Shown: piece by piece, positions 39,701 to 51,700 of the stretch
Layout: the number at the start of each line of letters is the position of its first letter
How positions within the stretch are numbered: position 1 is the first letter of the stretch
Source: Thermocatellispora tengchongensis
Lineage (GTDB): Bacteria; Actinomycetota; Actinomycetes; Streptosporangiales; Streptosporangiaceae
Assembly: GCF_014202315.1 (NCBI RefSeq)
Contig: NZ_JACHGN010000018.1
Span: 62,001-126,000 of the forward strand
DNA: 64,000 nucleotides
Direction: 5' to 3'
Notes under the pieces: generated by a model
What the model saw: the letters and a program-made list of their open reading frames with translations, nothing else
Databases searched by the model: none
What the model was told of the DNA's origin: nothing
Position numbers and translations under genes: made by a program

Positions 39701-42700
39701 CCTGCCCGCGGCCGAGGCCGTGCTGGCCGCTCTGGCCCAGGCCCATGTTGTGGGGATGCCGGTCGACTGGGCGGCCGTACTGGAGCCTGGACAGCGGGTT
39801 GATCTGCCCACGTACGCGTTCCAGCAGCAGCGGTTCTGGCCGGAGATCTCGCTGGCACCCGGGGCTGGGGCGGGTGCGCTGCCGGCCGGTTCGGGGTCGG
39901 CGATGGAGGCGCAGTTCTGGGCGGCGGTCGAGCGTGGTGATGTGGCCGGTCTGGCCGGTGCTTTGGAGGTGGATGCCGGAAGCAGGCTCGACGAGGTGCT
40001 GCCGGTGCTGGCGTCGTGGCGGCAGCGTGAGCGTGAGGCGTCGGCGGTCGCGGATGTGCGGTACCGGGTCTCGTGGGTGCCGGTCGCCGATCCGGAGCCG
40101 ACGCGCCTGACGGGGACCTGGCTGGTGGTGGCGGGCCCGTCGGGTGTGGATCTGGCCGCGGAGTGTGTCCGGGTGCTGGGTGCTCGGGGGGCGGATGCGG
40201 TCGTGGTGCCGGTCGCCGCGGAGGACGTTTCGCGGGAGGTGCTGGCGGGGCGGATCGGTGAGGTGGCCGGGGACGGCCGGGTGGCCGGGGTGTTGTCGTT
40301 GCTGGCGTTGGAGGAGGTGCCGCTGCCCGATCACGTGTTCGTGCCATCCGGTCTGGCTGGATCGGTGGGCTTGGTGCAGGCCCTGGGAGATGCCGGGGTT
40401 GACGCGCCGCTGTGGATGGTCACTCGGGGTGCGGTGGCTGCCGGTGCCCGGGAGTCGGTGTCGAGTCCGGTGCAGGCCCACGTCCTTGGATTGGGCCGGG
40501 TTCTGGCGATGGAGAGCCCGGACCGGTGGGGCGGCCTGGTAGACCTGCCGGTGGCGTTCGACACGCGGGCCGCGGCTCGGCTGGTGGGTGTGCTGGCCGG
40601 GTGTGGTGAGGACCAGGTCGCGATCCGTGCCGCCGGTATCTTCGGCCGGCGGTTGGTGCGGGCTCCTCGGCCGGTGGGTGCGCCCGAGTCGGCGGTGCGG
40701 GATTCCTTCTCCCGGGGCACGGTGCTGGTGACCGGCGGTACCGGGGCGCTGGGCGGGCGTGTCGGGGTGTGGCTGGCCGAGCGTGGCGCGGCGCGGGTGG
40801 TGTTGTGGAGCCGGTCGGGTCCGGGCGCGGCGGGAGTCGCCGGCCTGGCCGCGCGGATCGCCGCCGCCGGGACGGCCGTGGCGGTCATGGCGGGTGACGT
40901 GGCGAGCCGATCCGAGGTGGCCGGGCTGCTGGGGTGGATCGCCGCGGATGGTCCGGCGCTGGCGGGGGTGATGCATACCGCAGGTGTGCTGGATGACGGG
41001 GTGCTGGACCGGATGAGCCCGGCCCGGCTGGGGAATGTGCTCGCGGCCAAGGTGGGCGGGGCGGTTCATCTCGATGAGCTGACGGCGCATCTGGATCTGT
41101 CGGCGTTCGTGCTGTTCTCCTCGGCGGCGGCGACGTTCGGCGCCGGTGGTCAGGGTAACTACGCGGCGGCGAACGCGTTCCTGGACGCGCTGGCCGATAA
41201 CCGGCGTGGTCGTGGCCTGGCCGCGACCTCGCTCGCCTGGGGGGCGTGGGCCGGCGGCGGAATGGCCCAGTCCGATGCGACCGTGGCGCGTCGCGTGGCC
41301 GGTGGGCCCAGTAGTGCGCTGGACCCCGATGTTGCCTTGCAGGTGCTGGGGCAGGCGTTGGAGGACGGTGAGGCCGGGCTGACGGTCTCGGCCATCGACT
41401 GGTCCCAGATCGCCATGGGCCTGAGCGATCCGGAGCAGGTGCCCTTCCTTCGAGAACTGCCCGACATCCGGGCGCTCGTTCCCGCCGGCGGTGCCGTTGT
41501 CGGGGAGTCCCGGCCTGCGGGTGAGCTGGCGGTGCGGCTGGTGGGCCGTACGTCGGAGGAGCAGGAGGAGATCCTCACCGAGCTGGTCCGTGCGGAGGCG
41601 GCGGCGGTGCTGCATCACCCGACTCCGGAGGCGATCGAAGCCGACCGGGCCTTCAGCGATGTCGGCTTCGACTCACTGACCGCGGTGGAGCTGCGCAATC
41701 GGCTCTCCGCTCTCGCAGGGGTCCGCTTGCCGGCGACGCTGATCTTCGACTATCCGACCCCGGCCCAGTTGGCGCGGCATCTGAGGTCGGAACTGCTCGG
41801 CGACGTGGCCGATGTTCCGGCCGCTGCCGTGCCTGTGGCGGCGGCGGTGGTGGACGGCGACCCGATCGCGATCGTCGGGATGGGCTGCCGCTACCCCGGT
41901 GGGGTGCGTAGCCCGGAGCAGTTGTGGGAGTTGGTGGTTTCGGGGACGGACGCGGTATCCAGCTTTCCGGTGGATCGGGGCTGGGATGCTGGCCTGCTGG
42001 GTGATGGCGCGACGGCTCAGGGCGGGTTCGTCTACGACGCGGGTGAGTTCGATCCGGGGTTCTTCGGGATCAGTCCGCGTGAGGCGCTGGCGATGGATCC
42101 GCAGCAGCGGTTGCTGCTGGAGACCTCCTGGGAGGCGCTGGAGCGGGCCGGGATCCAGCCGCGGTCGCTGCGGGGCAGCCAGACCGGCGTGTTCGCCGGC
42201 GGGACCCCGACCGGGTATGGCGTGGGGCTGGAAGGCAGTGGTTCGGAGAGTTTCCTGCTGACCGGCACCGCGGGCGCGGTGCTGTCCGGCCGGGTGTCCT
42301 ACGTCCTGGGCCTGGAGGGGCCGTCGGTGACGGTGGACACGGCATGCTCCTCGTCGCTGGTGACGTTGCATTTGGCGGCGCAGGCGTTGCGGGCGGGGGA
42401 GTGTTCGCTGGCGTTGGCCAGTGGGGTGACGGTGATGGCGACGCCGGCGGCGTTCGCGGCGTTCGCCGAGCAGCAGGGCCTGGCCTCCGACGGCCGGTGC
42501 AAGTCCTTCTCGGCCGGTGCGGACGGCACCGGGTGGGCCGAGGGCGTGGGCGTGCTGGTACTGGAACGGCTGTCTGACGCGCGGCGTAATGGGCATCCGG
42601 TGCTGGCGGTGGTGGCCGGTAGCGCGATCAACCAGGACGGGGCGTCGAACGGCCTGACCGCGCCGAACGGTCCTGCCCAGCAGCGGGTCATCCGGGCCGC

Positions 42701-45700
42701 GCTGGCCAGCGCCCGGCTCTCGGCCGCCGACGTGGACGCCGTCGAGGCGCACGGCACCGGCACGGTGCTCGGCGATCCGATCGAGGCGCAGGCGCTGCTG
42801 GCCACCTACGGTCAGGACCGGCCCGAAGACCGGCCGCTGTGGCTGGGATCGGTGAAGTCCAACATCGCCCACACCCAGGCCGCGGCGGGCGCGGCCGGGG
42901 TGATGAAGATGGTGCTCGCGATGCAGCACGGCCTGCTGCCCAAGTCCTTGCACGCCGACGAGCCGTCGCCGCATGTGGACTGGACGGCGGGGAACATCCG
43001 GTTGCTGGCCGAGCCGCAGGAATGGCCCGCGGATGGCCGTCCGCGCCGGGCGGGTGTGTCCTCGTTCGGGATCAGCGGCACCAACGCGCACGTGATCATC
43101 GAGGAAGCGCCCGAGCCGGTGGCGGAGGAAGCGATCGGTGAGGGCTTGCCCGGCGGCATGCCCGCGGAGAATGCGCCGGTGCCGGTGCTGGCAGATGGAC
43201 CAGTGGCGTGGCTGGTGTCGGCGCGGTCGGGTCAGGCGCTGGCCGCGCAGGCCGGTCGGCTGCTGAGCCATGTCGTCGCGCGCCCGGATCTGGACCCGGC
43301 GGACGTGGCCTGGTCGCTGGCGACCACTCGGTCGATCTTCGAACACCGGGCGGTCGTGCTGGGCGCCGGCGCGGATGAGCTGGTCATGGGGCTGGGAGCG
43401 CTGGCCGCCGGTGAGCGGGTGGCAGGTGTGATCTCGGGCGTGGTCCCGGCGGGCCGGGTGGGCCGGGTGGGCTTCGTGTTCGCGGGTCAGGGCGCGCAGC
43501 GGGCCGGTATGGGCCGTGAGTTGTATGAGGCCAGCCCGGTGTTCGCGGCGGCGTTTGATCGGGCGGCGGATCTGCTGGAGATCGAGCTGGGGGTTTCGGT
43601 CCGGGACGTGGTCCTGGGAGGCGTCGGGGACGACGGCGCCGGGCCGGAGCGTGCGGACCAGACTCTGTTCGCGCAGACCGGGTTGTTCGCCGTGGAGGTG
43701 GGTCTGGTCGCGCTGCTGGCCGCGGCCGGGATCGTCCCGGATGTGGTGGCGGGTCATTCGGTGGGTGAGATCGCGGCGGCGTATGCGGCCGGGGTGTTGA
43801 CCCTGCAGGATGCCTGCCGGTTGGTGGCGAACCGGGCGCGGTTGATGCAGGACCTGCCGTCGGGTGGGGCGATGGCCGCGATCGGGGCAAGTGAGGCTGA
43901 GATGGCCGCCGCGTTGGAGGGTGAGCCGGGGGTGTCGCTGGCGGCGGTGAACGGCCCGTCGTCGGTGGTGATCTCCGGTGAGGCCGCCGCGGTGGAACGC
44001 ATCGTCGAAGACTGGCGGGGCCGGGGCCGGCGGGTGCGGCGGCTGCGGGTGAGTCATGCCTTCCATTCGGCGTTGATGGATCCGGTGCTGGATGAGCTGG
44101 GTGAGGTGGCGGCGGGTCTGGAGCTTGCCGCGCCGAAGGTTTCGTGGGTGGGAGCGCTTTCGGGTGAGCTGATCGCGGTGCCGGAGGCCGGGTATTGGGC
44201 GGCTCAGACGCGGCAGCCGGTCCGGTTCGCCGATGCGGTGGCGACGATGGCCGGTCTGGGGGTCTCGGTGTTCATCGAGATCGGCCCGGACGGAACCCTG
44301 TCGGGCATGGGCCCGGCCACGCTCACCGAAGAGGTGCCGTTCATCCCGATGCTGAACCCGTCGCTGCCCGCGGCCGAAGCGGTGCTGGCCGGCCTGGCCC
44401 GGGCGCATGTTCAGGGTGTGAAGGTGGACTGGCCGGCGGTGTTGCCGGCCGGTCAGCGGGTCGGCCTGCCGACGTATGCGTTCCAGCAGCAGCGGTTCTG
44501 GCCGGAGGTCTCGCTGGCGCCGGGTGCCGGTGCGGGCGTGCTGTCGGCCGGTTCGGGGTCGGCGATGGAGGCGCAGTTCTGGGCGGCAGTTGAGCGTGGT
44601 GATGTGGCCGGGCTGGCCGGTGCTTTGGAGGTGGATGCCGGAAGCCGGCTCGACGAGGTGCTGCCGGTGCTGGCGTCGTGGCGGCAGCGGGAGCGTGAGG
44701 AGGCGCGGGCGGCCGATGTCCGCTACCGGGTCTCGTGGGTGCCGGTCGCCGATCCGCAGGTGCCCCGCCTGGCGGGGACCTGGCTGTTGGTGGCGGGTCC
44801 GTCGGGTGTGGACCTGGCTGCCGAGTGCGTCCGGGCGCTGGGTGCTCAGGGGGCGCGGGTCGTGGTGGCGCCGGTCGCTGCGGAGGATGTCTCGCGGGAG
44901 GTGCTGGCGGCGCGGATCGGTGAGGTGGCCGAGGGCGGTCCGGTGGCCGGGGTGGTGTCCTTGCTGGCGCTGGAGGAGACGCCGCTGGCCGACCATGTGT
45001 TCGTGCCGTCGGGTCTGGCCGGCTCGGTAGGCCTGCTGCAGGCTCTGGGAGACGCCGGTATCGAGGCGCCGCTGTGGATGGTCACTCGGGGTGCGGTGGC
45101 TGCCGGTGCGGGGGAGTGGGTGTCGCGTCCGGTGCAGGCTCAGGTTCTGGGGCTGGGCCGGGTTCTGGCGATGGAGAGTCCGGATCGGTGGGGCGGGCTG
45201 GTCGATCTGCCGGTGGTGTTCGACGCGCGGGCGGCGACGCGACTGGTGGGTGTGCTGGCCGGGTGTGGTGAGGACCAGGTCGCGATCCGTGCCGCGGGGA
45301 TCTTCGGCCGGCGGTTGGTGCGGGCTCCTCGTCCTGCGGGGGCGCCCGAGTCGGCGGTGCGGGATTCCTTCGCGCGGGGCACCGTGCTGGTGACCGGCGG
45401 TACCGGCGCGCTCGGCGGGCGTGTGGGTGTGTGGCTGGCCGAGCGTGGCGCCGCGCGGGTCGTGCTGTGGAGCCGCTCCGGCCCGGAGGCCGCGGGAGTT
45501 TCCCGGCTGGCCGCGCGGATGGCCACAGCAGGGACGGCCGTGGCTGTCATGGCGGGTGACGTGGCGAGCCGATCCGACGTGGCCGGGCTGCTGGGGTGGA
45601 TCGCGGCGGATGGTCCGGCTTTGGCCGGGGTGATGCATACCGCGGGTGTGCTGGATGACGGGGTGCTGGATCGGATGAGCCCGGCCCGGCTGGGCAACGT

Positions 45701-48700
45701 GCTCGCGGCCAAGGCGGGCGGCGCGGTTCATCTCGATGAGCTGACGGCGGACCTGGATCTGTCGGCGTTCGTGCTGTTCTCTTCCGCGGCGGCGACGTTC
45801 GGCGCCGGTGGTCAGGGCAACTACGCGGCGGCGAACGCGTTCCTGGACGCGCTGGCGGACAATCGGCGTGGTCGTGGCCTGGCCGCGACGTCGGTGGCGT
45901 GGGGGGCGTGGGCCGGCGGCGGTATGGCCCAGTCCGATGCGACCGTGGCGCGGCGGGTGGCCGGTGGCCCGAGCAGTGCGCTGGATCCGGATCTGGCGCT
46001 GCAGGTGCTGGGGCAGGCGCTGGAGGACGGTGAGGCCGGGCTGACGGTCTCGGCCATCGACTGGTCCCAGATCGCGGCCGCCCTGAGTGATCCGGCGCAG
46101 GTGCCCTTCCTGCGGGAGCTGCCCGACATCCGGGCGTTCGCTCCCGCCGGTGGTGGCGTTGTGGCGGAGTCCCGGCCTGCGGGTGAGCTGGCGGTGCGGC
46201 TGGTGGGTCGTGCTGCGGAGGAGCAGGAGGAGATCCTCACCGAGTTGGTCCGCGCGGAGGCGGCGGCGGTGCTGCATCACCCATCTCCGGAGGCGATCGA
46301 GGCCGACCGGGCCTTCAGCGATGTGGGCTTCGACTCTCTGACCGCGGTGGAGCTGCGCAATCGGCTCTCCGCTCTCGCAGGGGTCCGCTTGCCGGCGACG
46401 CTGATCTTCGACTATCCGACCCCGGTGCAACTGGCCCGGTATCTGCGCTCGGAACTGCTGGGCAATGTGGCCGATGTTCCGGCCGCCGCCGCTGCACCTG
46501 CAGTGGCGGTAGTGGATGGCGACCCGATCGCGATCGTCGGGATGGGGTGTCGTTATCCCGGTGGTGTGCGTAGCCCGGAGCAGTTGTGGGAGCTGGTGGT
46601 CTCGGGCACGGATGCGGTGTCGGGTTTCCCGGTGGACCGGGGCTGGGACATCGGTCTTCTGGGTGCGCCGGGTCTGGACGGTGCGACGGCTCAGGGTGGC
46701 TTTCTGTATGACGCGGGTGAGTTCGATCCGGCGTTCTTCGGGATCAGCCCGCGTGAGGCGCTGGCGATGGACCCGCAGCAGCGGTTGCTGCTGGAGACCT
46801 CGTGGGAGGCGCTGGAGCGGGCCGGGATCCAGCCGCGGTCCCTGCGGGGCAGCCAGACCGGCGTGTTCGCCGGCGGGACCCCCACCGGGTATGGCGTGGG
46901 TCTGGAAGGCAGCGGTTCGGAGAGTTTCCTGCTGACCGGCACCGCGGGCGCGGTGCTGTCCGGCCGGGTGTCCTACGTCCTGGGCTTGGAAGGTCCGTCG
47001 GTGACGGTGGACACGGCGTGTTCGTCGTCGTTGGTGACGTTGCATCTGGCGGCGCAGGCGTTGCGGGCGGGGGAGTGTTCGCTGGCGTTGGCCAGTGGGG
47101 TGACGGTGATGGCGACGCCGGCGGCGTTCGCGGCGTTCGCCGAGCAGCAGGGCCTGGCCTCCGACGGCCGGTGCAAGTCGTTCGCGGCGGGTGCGGACGG
47201 CACCGGGTGGGCCGAGGGCGTGGGCGTGCTGGTACTGGAACGGTTGTCGGATGCGCGGCGTAATGGGCATCCGGTGCTGGCGGTGGTGGCCGGCAGCGCG
47301 GTCAACCAGGACGGGGCGTCGAACGGCTTGACCGCGCCGAACGGTCCCGCGCAGCAGCGGGTGATCCGGGCGGCGCTGGCCAGCGCCCGGTTGTCGACGT
47401 CGGACGTGGATGTGGTGGAGGCGCACGGCACGGGCACGGTTCTGGGTGACCCGATCGAGGCGCAGGCGCTGCTGGCCACTTATGGTCAGGGCCGGCCCGA
47501 AGACCGGCCGCTGTGGCTGGGATCGGTGAAGTCCAACATCGCCCACACCCAGGCCGCGGCGGGCGCGGCCGGGGTGATGAAGATGGTGCTGGCGATGCAG
47601 CACGGCCTGCTGCCCAAGTCCTTGCACGCCGATGAGCCGTCGCCGCATGTGGACTGGACGGCGGGGAACATCCGATTGCTGGCCGAGCCGCAGGAATGGC
47701 CCGCGAACGGCCGTCCGCGGCGGGCGGGTGTGTCCTCGTTCGGCATCAGCGGCACGAACGCGCACGTCATCATCGAGGAAGCGCCCGAGCCGGTGGCGGA
47801 GGATGCGATCGGTGAGGGCTTCTTCGACGGCATGCCGGTGGAGGATGTGCCGGTGCCGGTGCCGGTGCTGTCGGGCGGGCCGCTGATGTGGCTGGTGTCG
47901 GGACGATCGGCGCAGGCACTGGCCGGGCAGGCGGGTCGGCTGCTGAGCCACGTCGTCGCGCGCCCCGAGCTGGACCCGGCGGATGTCGCTTGGTCGCTGG
48001 CGACGACGCGGTCGGCCTTTGAGCATCGCGCGGCGGTGTGGGGTGCTGATCGGGCCGAGTTGGTGAGTGGTCTGGAGGCCGTGTCGGCGGGCCGGTCCGT
48101 CAGCCGGCTGCTTCTGGGCGCGGCTCCTGCCGGTGGGCCGGGGCGGGTCGGGTTCGTGTTCGCGGGTCAGGGTGCGCAGCGGGCCGGTATGGGCCGTGAG
48201 TTGTATGAGGCCAGTCCGGTGTTCGCGGCGGCGTTCGATGAGGCGTGCGCCCTGCTGGAGGCCGAGCTGGGGGTTTCGGTCCGGGACGTGGTCCTGGGAG
48301 GCGTCGGGGACGACGGCGCCGGGCCGGAGCGTGCGGACCAGACCCTGTTCGCGCAGACGGGCCTGTTCGCGGTGGAGGTGGGTCTGGTCGCGCTGCTGGG
48401 GGCGGCTGGGATCGTGCCGGACGTGGTGGCGGGTCATTCGGTGGGTGAGATCGCGGCGGCGTATGCGGCCGGGGTGTTGACCTTGCAGGACGCGTGCCGG
48501 TTGGTGGCCGGCCGGGCGCGGTTGATGCAGGACCTGCCGTCGGGTGGGGCGATGGCGGCCATCGGGGCGAGCGAGGCTGAGATGGCTGCCGCGTTGGAGG
48601 GTGAGCCGGGGGTGTCCCTGGCGGCGGTGAACGGCCCGGAATCGGTCGTGATCTCCGGTGAGGCCGCCGCGGTGGAACGCATCGTCGAAGACTGGCGGGG

Positions 48701-51700
48701 CCGGGGCCGGCGGGTGCGGCGGCTGCGGGTCAGCCATGCCTTCCATTCGGCGCTCATGGACCCGGTGCTGGATGAGCTGGGCGAGGTGGCGGCGGGTCTG
48801 GAGCTTGCTGCGCCGAAGGTTTCGTGGGTGGGAGCACTGTCGGGTGAGCTGATCGCGGTGCCGGAGGCCGGGTATTGGGCGGCTCAGGCGCGGCAGCCGG
48901 TCCGGTTCGCCGATGCGGTGGCGACGATGGCCGGTCTTGGGGTCTCGGTGTTCATCGAGATCGGCCCGGACGGGACCTTGTCGGGGATGGGGGCGTCGGT
49001 TCTCGACCAGGAGTCGGATGCGCGCTTCATTCCGGTGCTGAACCCGAGCGTCCCGGCGGCCGAGGCGGTGCTGACCGGGCTGGCTCAGGCGCACGTTCAG
49101 GGCGTGAAGGTGGACTGGCCGGCGGTGCTGCCGGCCGGGCAGCGGGTCGGCCTGCCGACGTATGCGTTCCAGCAGCAGCGGTTCTGGCCGGAGATCTCGC
49201 TGGCGCAGGCCGCCTTGCGGCCCCAGATCGGCAGCGGGACGGAGGCGGAAACGCAGTTCTGGGCCGCGGTCGAGCGCGGCGACCTCGCTGGACTGACCGG
49301 TGCCCTGGAAGTAGACGCGCAGCAGCCGTTCAGCGAGGTGCTGCCGGTGCTGGCCTCCTGGCGGCAGCGGGACCGCGAGGCGTCGGCGGTCGCGGATGTG
49401 CGGTACCGGGTCTCGTGGGTGCCGGTCGCCGATCCGCAGCTGTCCCGGTTGAGTGGCACGTGGCTGGTGGTGGCCGGTCCGTCGGGTGTGGACCTGGCCG
49501 CCGAATGCGTCCGGGCGCTGGGCGCTCAGGGGGCGCGGGCCGTTGTGGCGCCGGTCGCTGCGGAGGATGTCTCGCGGGAGGTGCTGGCGGCGCGGATCGG
49601 TGAGGTGGCCGAGGGCGGTCTGGTGGCCGGGGTGCTGTCGCTGCTGGCGTTGGAGGAGGCGCCGCTGCCCGATCACGCGTTCGTGCCGTCGGGTCTGGCC
49701 GGCTCGGTGGGCCTGATGCAGGGCCTGGGAGATGCCGGGGTTAACGCGCCGCTGTGGATGGTGACCCAGGGTGCGGTGGCCGCCGGTGCCCGGGAGTTTG
49801 TGTCGAGTCCGGTTCAGGCCCAGGTTCTGGGGCTGGGCCGGGTTCTGGCGATGGAGAGCCCGGATCGGTGGGGCGGGCTGGTAGACCTGCCGGAGACGTG
49901 GGACGCGCGGGCGGCGACGCGGCTGGCGGGTGTGCTGGCCGGGTGTGGTGAGGACCAGGTCGCGATCCGTGCCGCCGGTATCTTCGGCCGGCGGCTGGTG
50001 CGGGCTCCCCGTCCGGTGGGTGCGCCCGATTCCAGCGTCCGTGACTCCTTCTCCCGGGGCACGGTGCTGGTGACCGGCGGTACCGGTGCGCTGGGCGGGC
50101 GTGTGGGGGTGTGGCTGGCGGAGCGTGGTGCGGCGCGGGTGGTGTTGTGGAGCCGTTCGGGTCCGGGCGCGGCGGGGATCGCCGGCCTGGCCGCGCGGAT
50201 CGCCGCCGCCGGGACGGCCGTGGCCGTGCTGGCCGGTGACGTGGCCCGCAAGGACGAGGTGGCCGCTCTGCTGGAGTGGATCGCGGCGGATGGTCCGGCT
50301 TTGGCCGGGGTGATGCATACCGCGGGTGTGCTGGATGACGGGGTGCTGGACCGGATGAGCCCGGCCCGGCTGGGGAATGTGCTCGCGGCGAAGGCGGGCG
50401 GGGCGGTTCATCTCGATGAGCTGACGGCGCATCTGGATCTGTCGGCGTTCGTGCTGTTCTCCTCGGCGGCGGCGACGTTCGGCGCCGGTGGTCAGGGCAA
50501 CTACGCGGCGGCGAACGCGTTCCTGGACGCGCTGGCCGATAACCGGCGTGGTCGTGGCCTGGCCGCGACCTCGCTCGCCTGGGGGGCGTGGGCCGGCGGC
50601 GGAATGGCCCAGTCCGATGCGACCGTGGCGCGTCGCGTGGCCGGTGGGCCCAGTAGTGCGCTGGACCCCGATGTTGCCTTGCAGGTGCTGGGGCAGGCGT
50701 TGGAGGACGGTGAGGCCGGGCTGACGGTCTCGGCCATCGACTGGTCCCAGATCGCGGCCGCCCTGAGTGATCCGGCGCAGGTGCCCTTCCTGCGGGAGTT
50801 GCCCGATATCCGGGCGTTCGTTCCCGCCGGTGGTGCCGTTGTCGGGGAGTCCCGGCCTGCGGGTGAGCTGGCGGTGCGGCTGGTGGGTCGTCCGTCGGAG
50901 GAGCAGGAGGAGATCCTCACCGAGCTGGTCCGTGCGGAGGCGGCGGCGGTGCTGCATCACCCGACTCCGGAGGCGATCGAGGCCGACCGGGCCTTCAGCG
51001 ATGTCGGCTTCGACTCCCTGACCGCGGTCGAGCTGCGCAACCGGCTCTCGGCCCTTGGCGGGGTCCGGCTCCCGGCGACGCTGATCTTCGACTATCCGAC
51101 TCCGGCCCAGTTGGCGCGGCATTTGAGGTCGGAACTGCTCGGCGATGCGCCCGATGTTCCGGCCGTGCCTATGGCGACGGTGGTGGACGGCGACCCGATC
51201 GCGATCGTCGGGATGGGGTGTCGTTATCCCGGTGGGGTGCGTAGCCCGGAGCAGTTGTGGGAGTTGGTGGTTTCGGGGACGGACGCGGTGTCGGGTTTCC
51301 CGGTGGACCGGGGCTGGGACATCGGTCTTCTGGGGGCGCCGGGTCTGGACGGTGCGACGGCTCAGGGTGGGTTCTTGTATGACGCGGGTGAGTTCGATCC
51401 GGGGTTCTTCGGGATCAGCCCGCGTGAGGCGCTGGCGATGGATCCCCAGCAGCGGTTGCTGCTGGAGACCTCCTGGGAGGCGCTGGAGCGGGCCGGGATC
51501 CAGCCGCGGTCCCTGCGCGGCAGCCAGACCGGCGTGTTCGCCGGTGGGACCCCGACCGGGTATGGCGTGGGGCTGGAAGGCAGTGGTTCGGAGAGCTTCC
51601 TGCTGACCGGTACCGCGGGCGCGGTGCTGTCCGGCCGGGTCTCCTACGTCCTGGGCCTGGAGGGGCCGTCGGTGACGGTGGACACCGCATGCTCTTCGTC

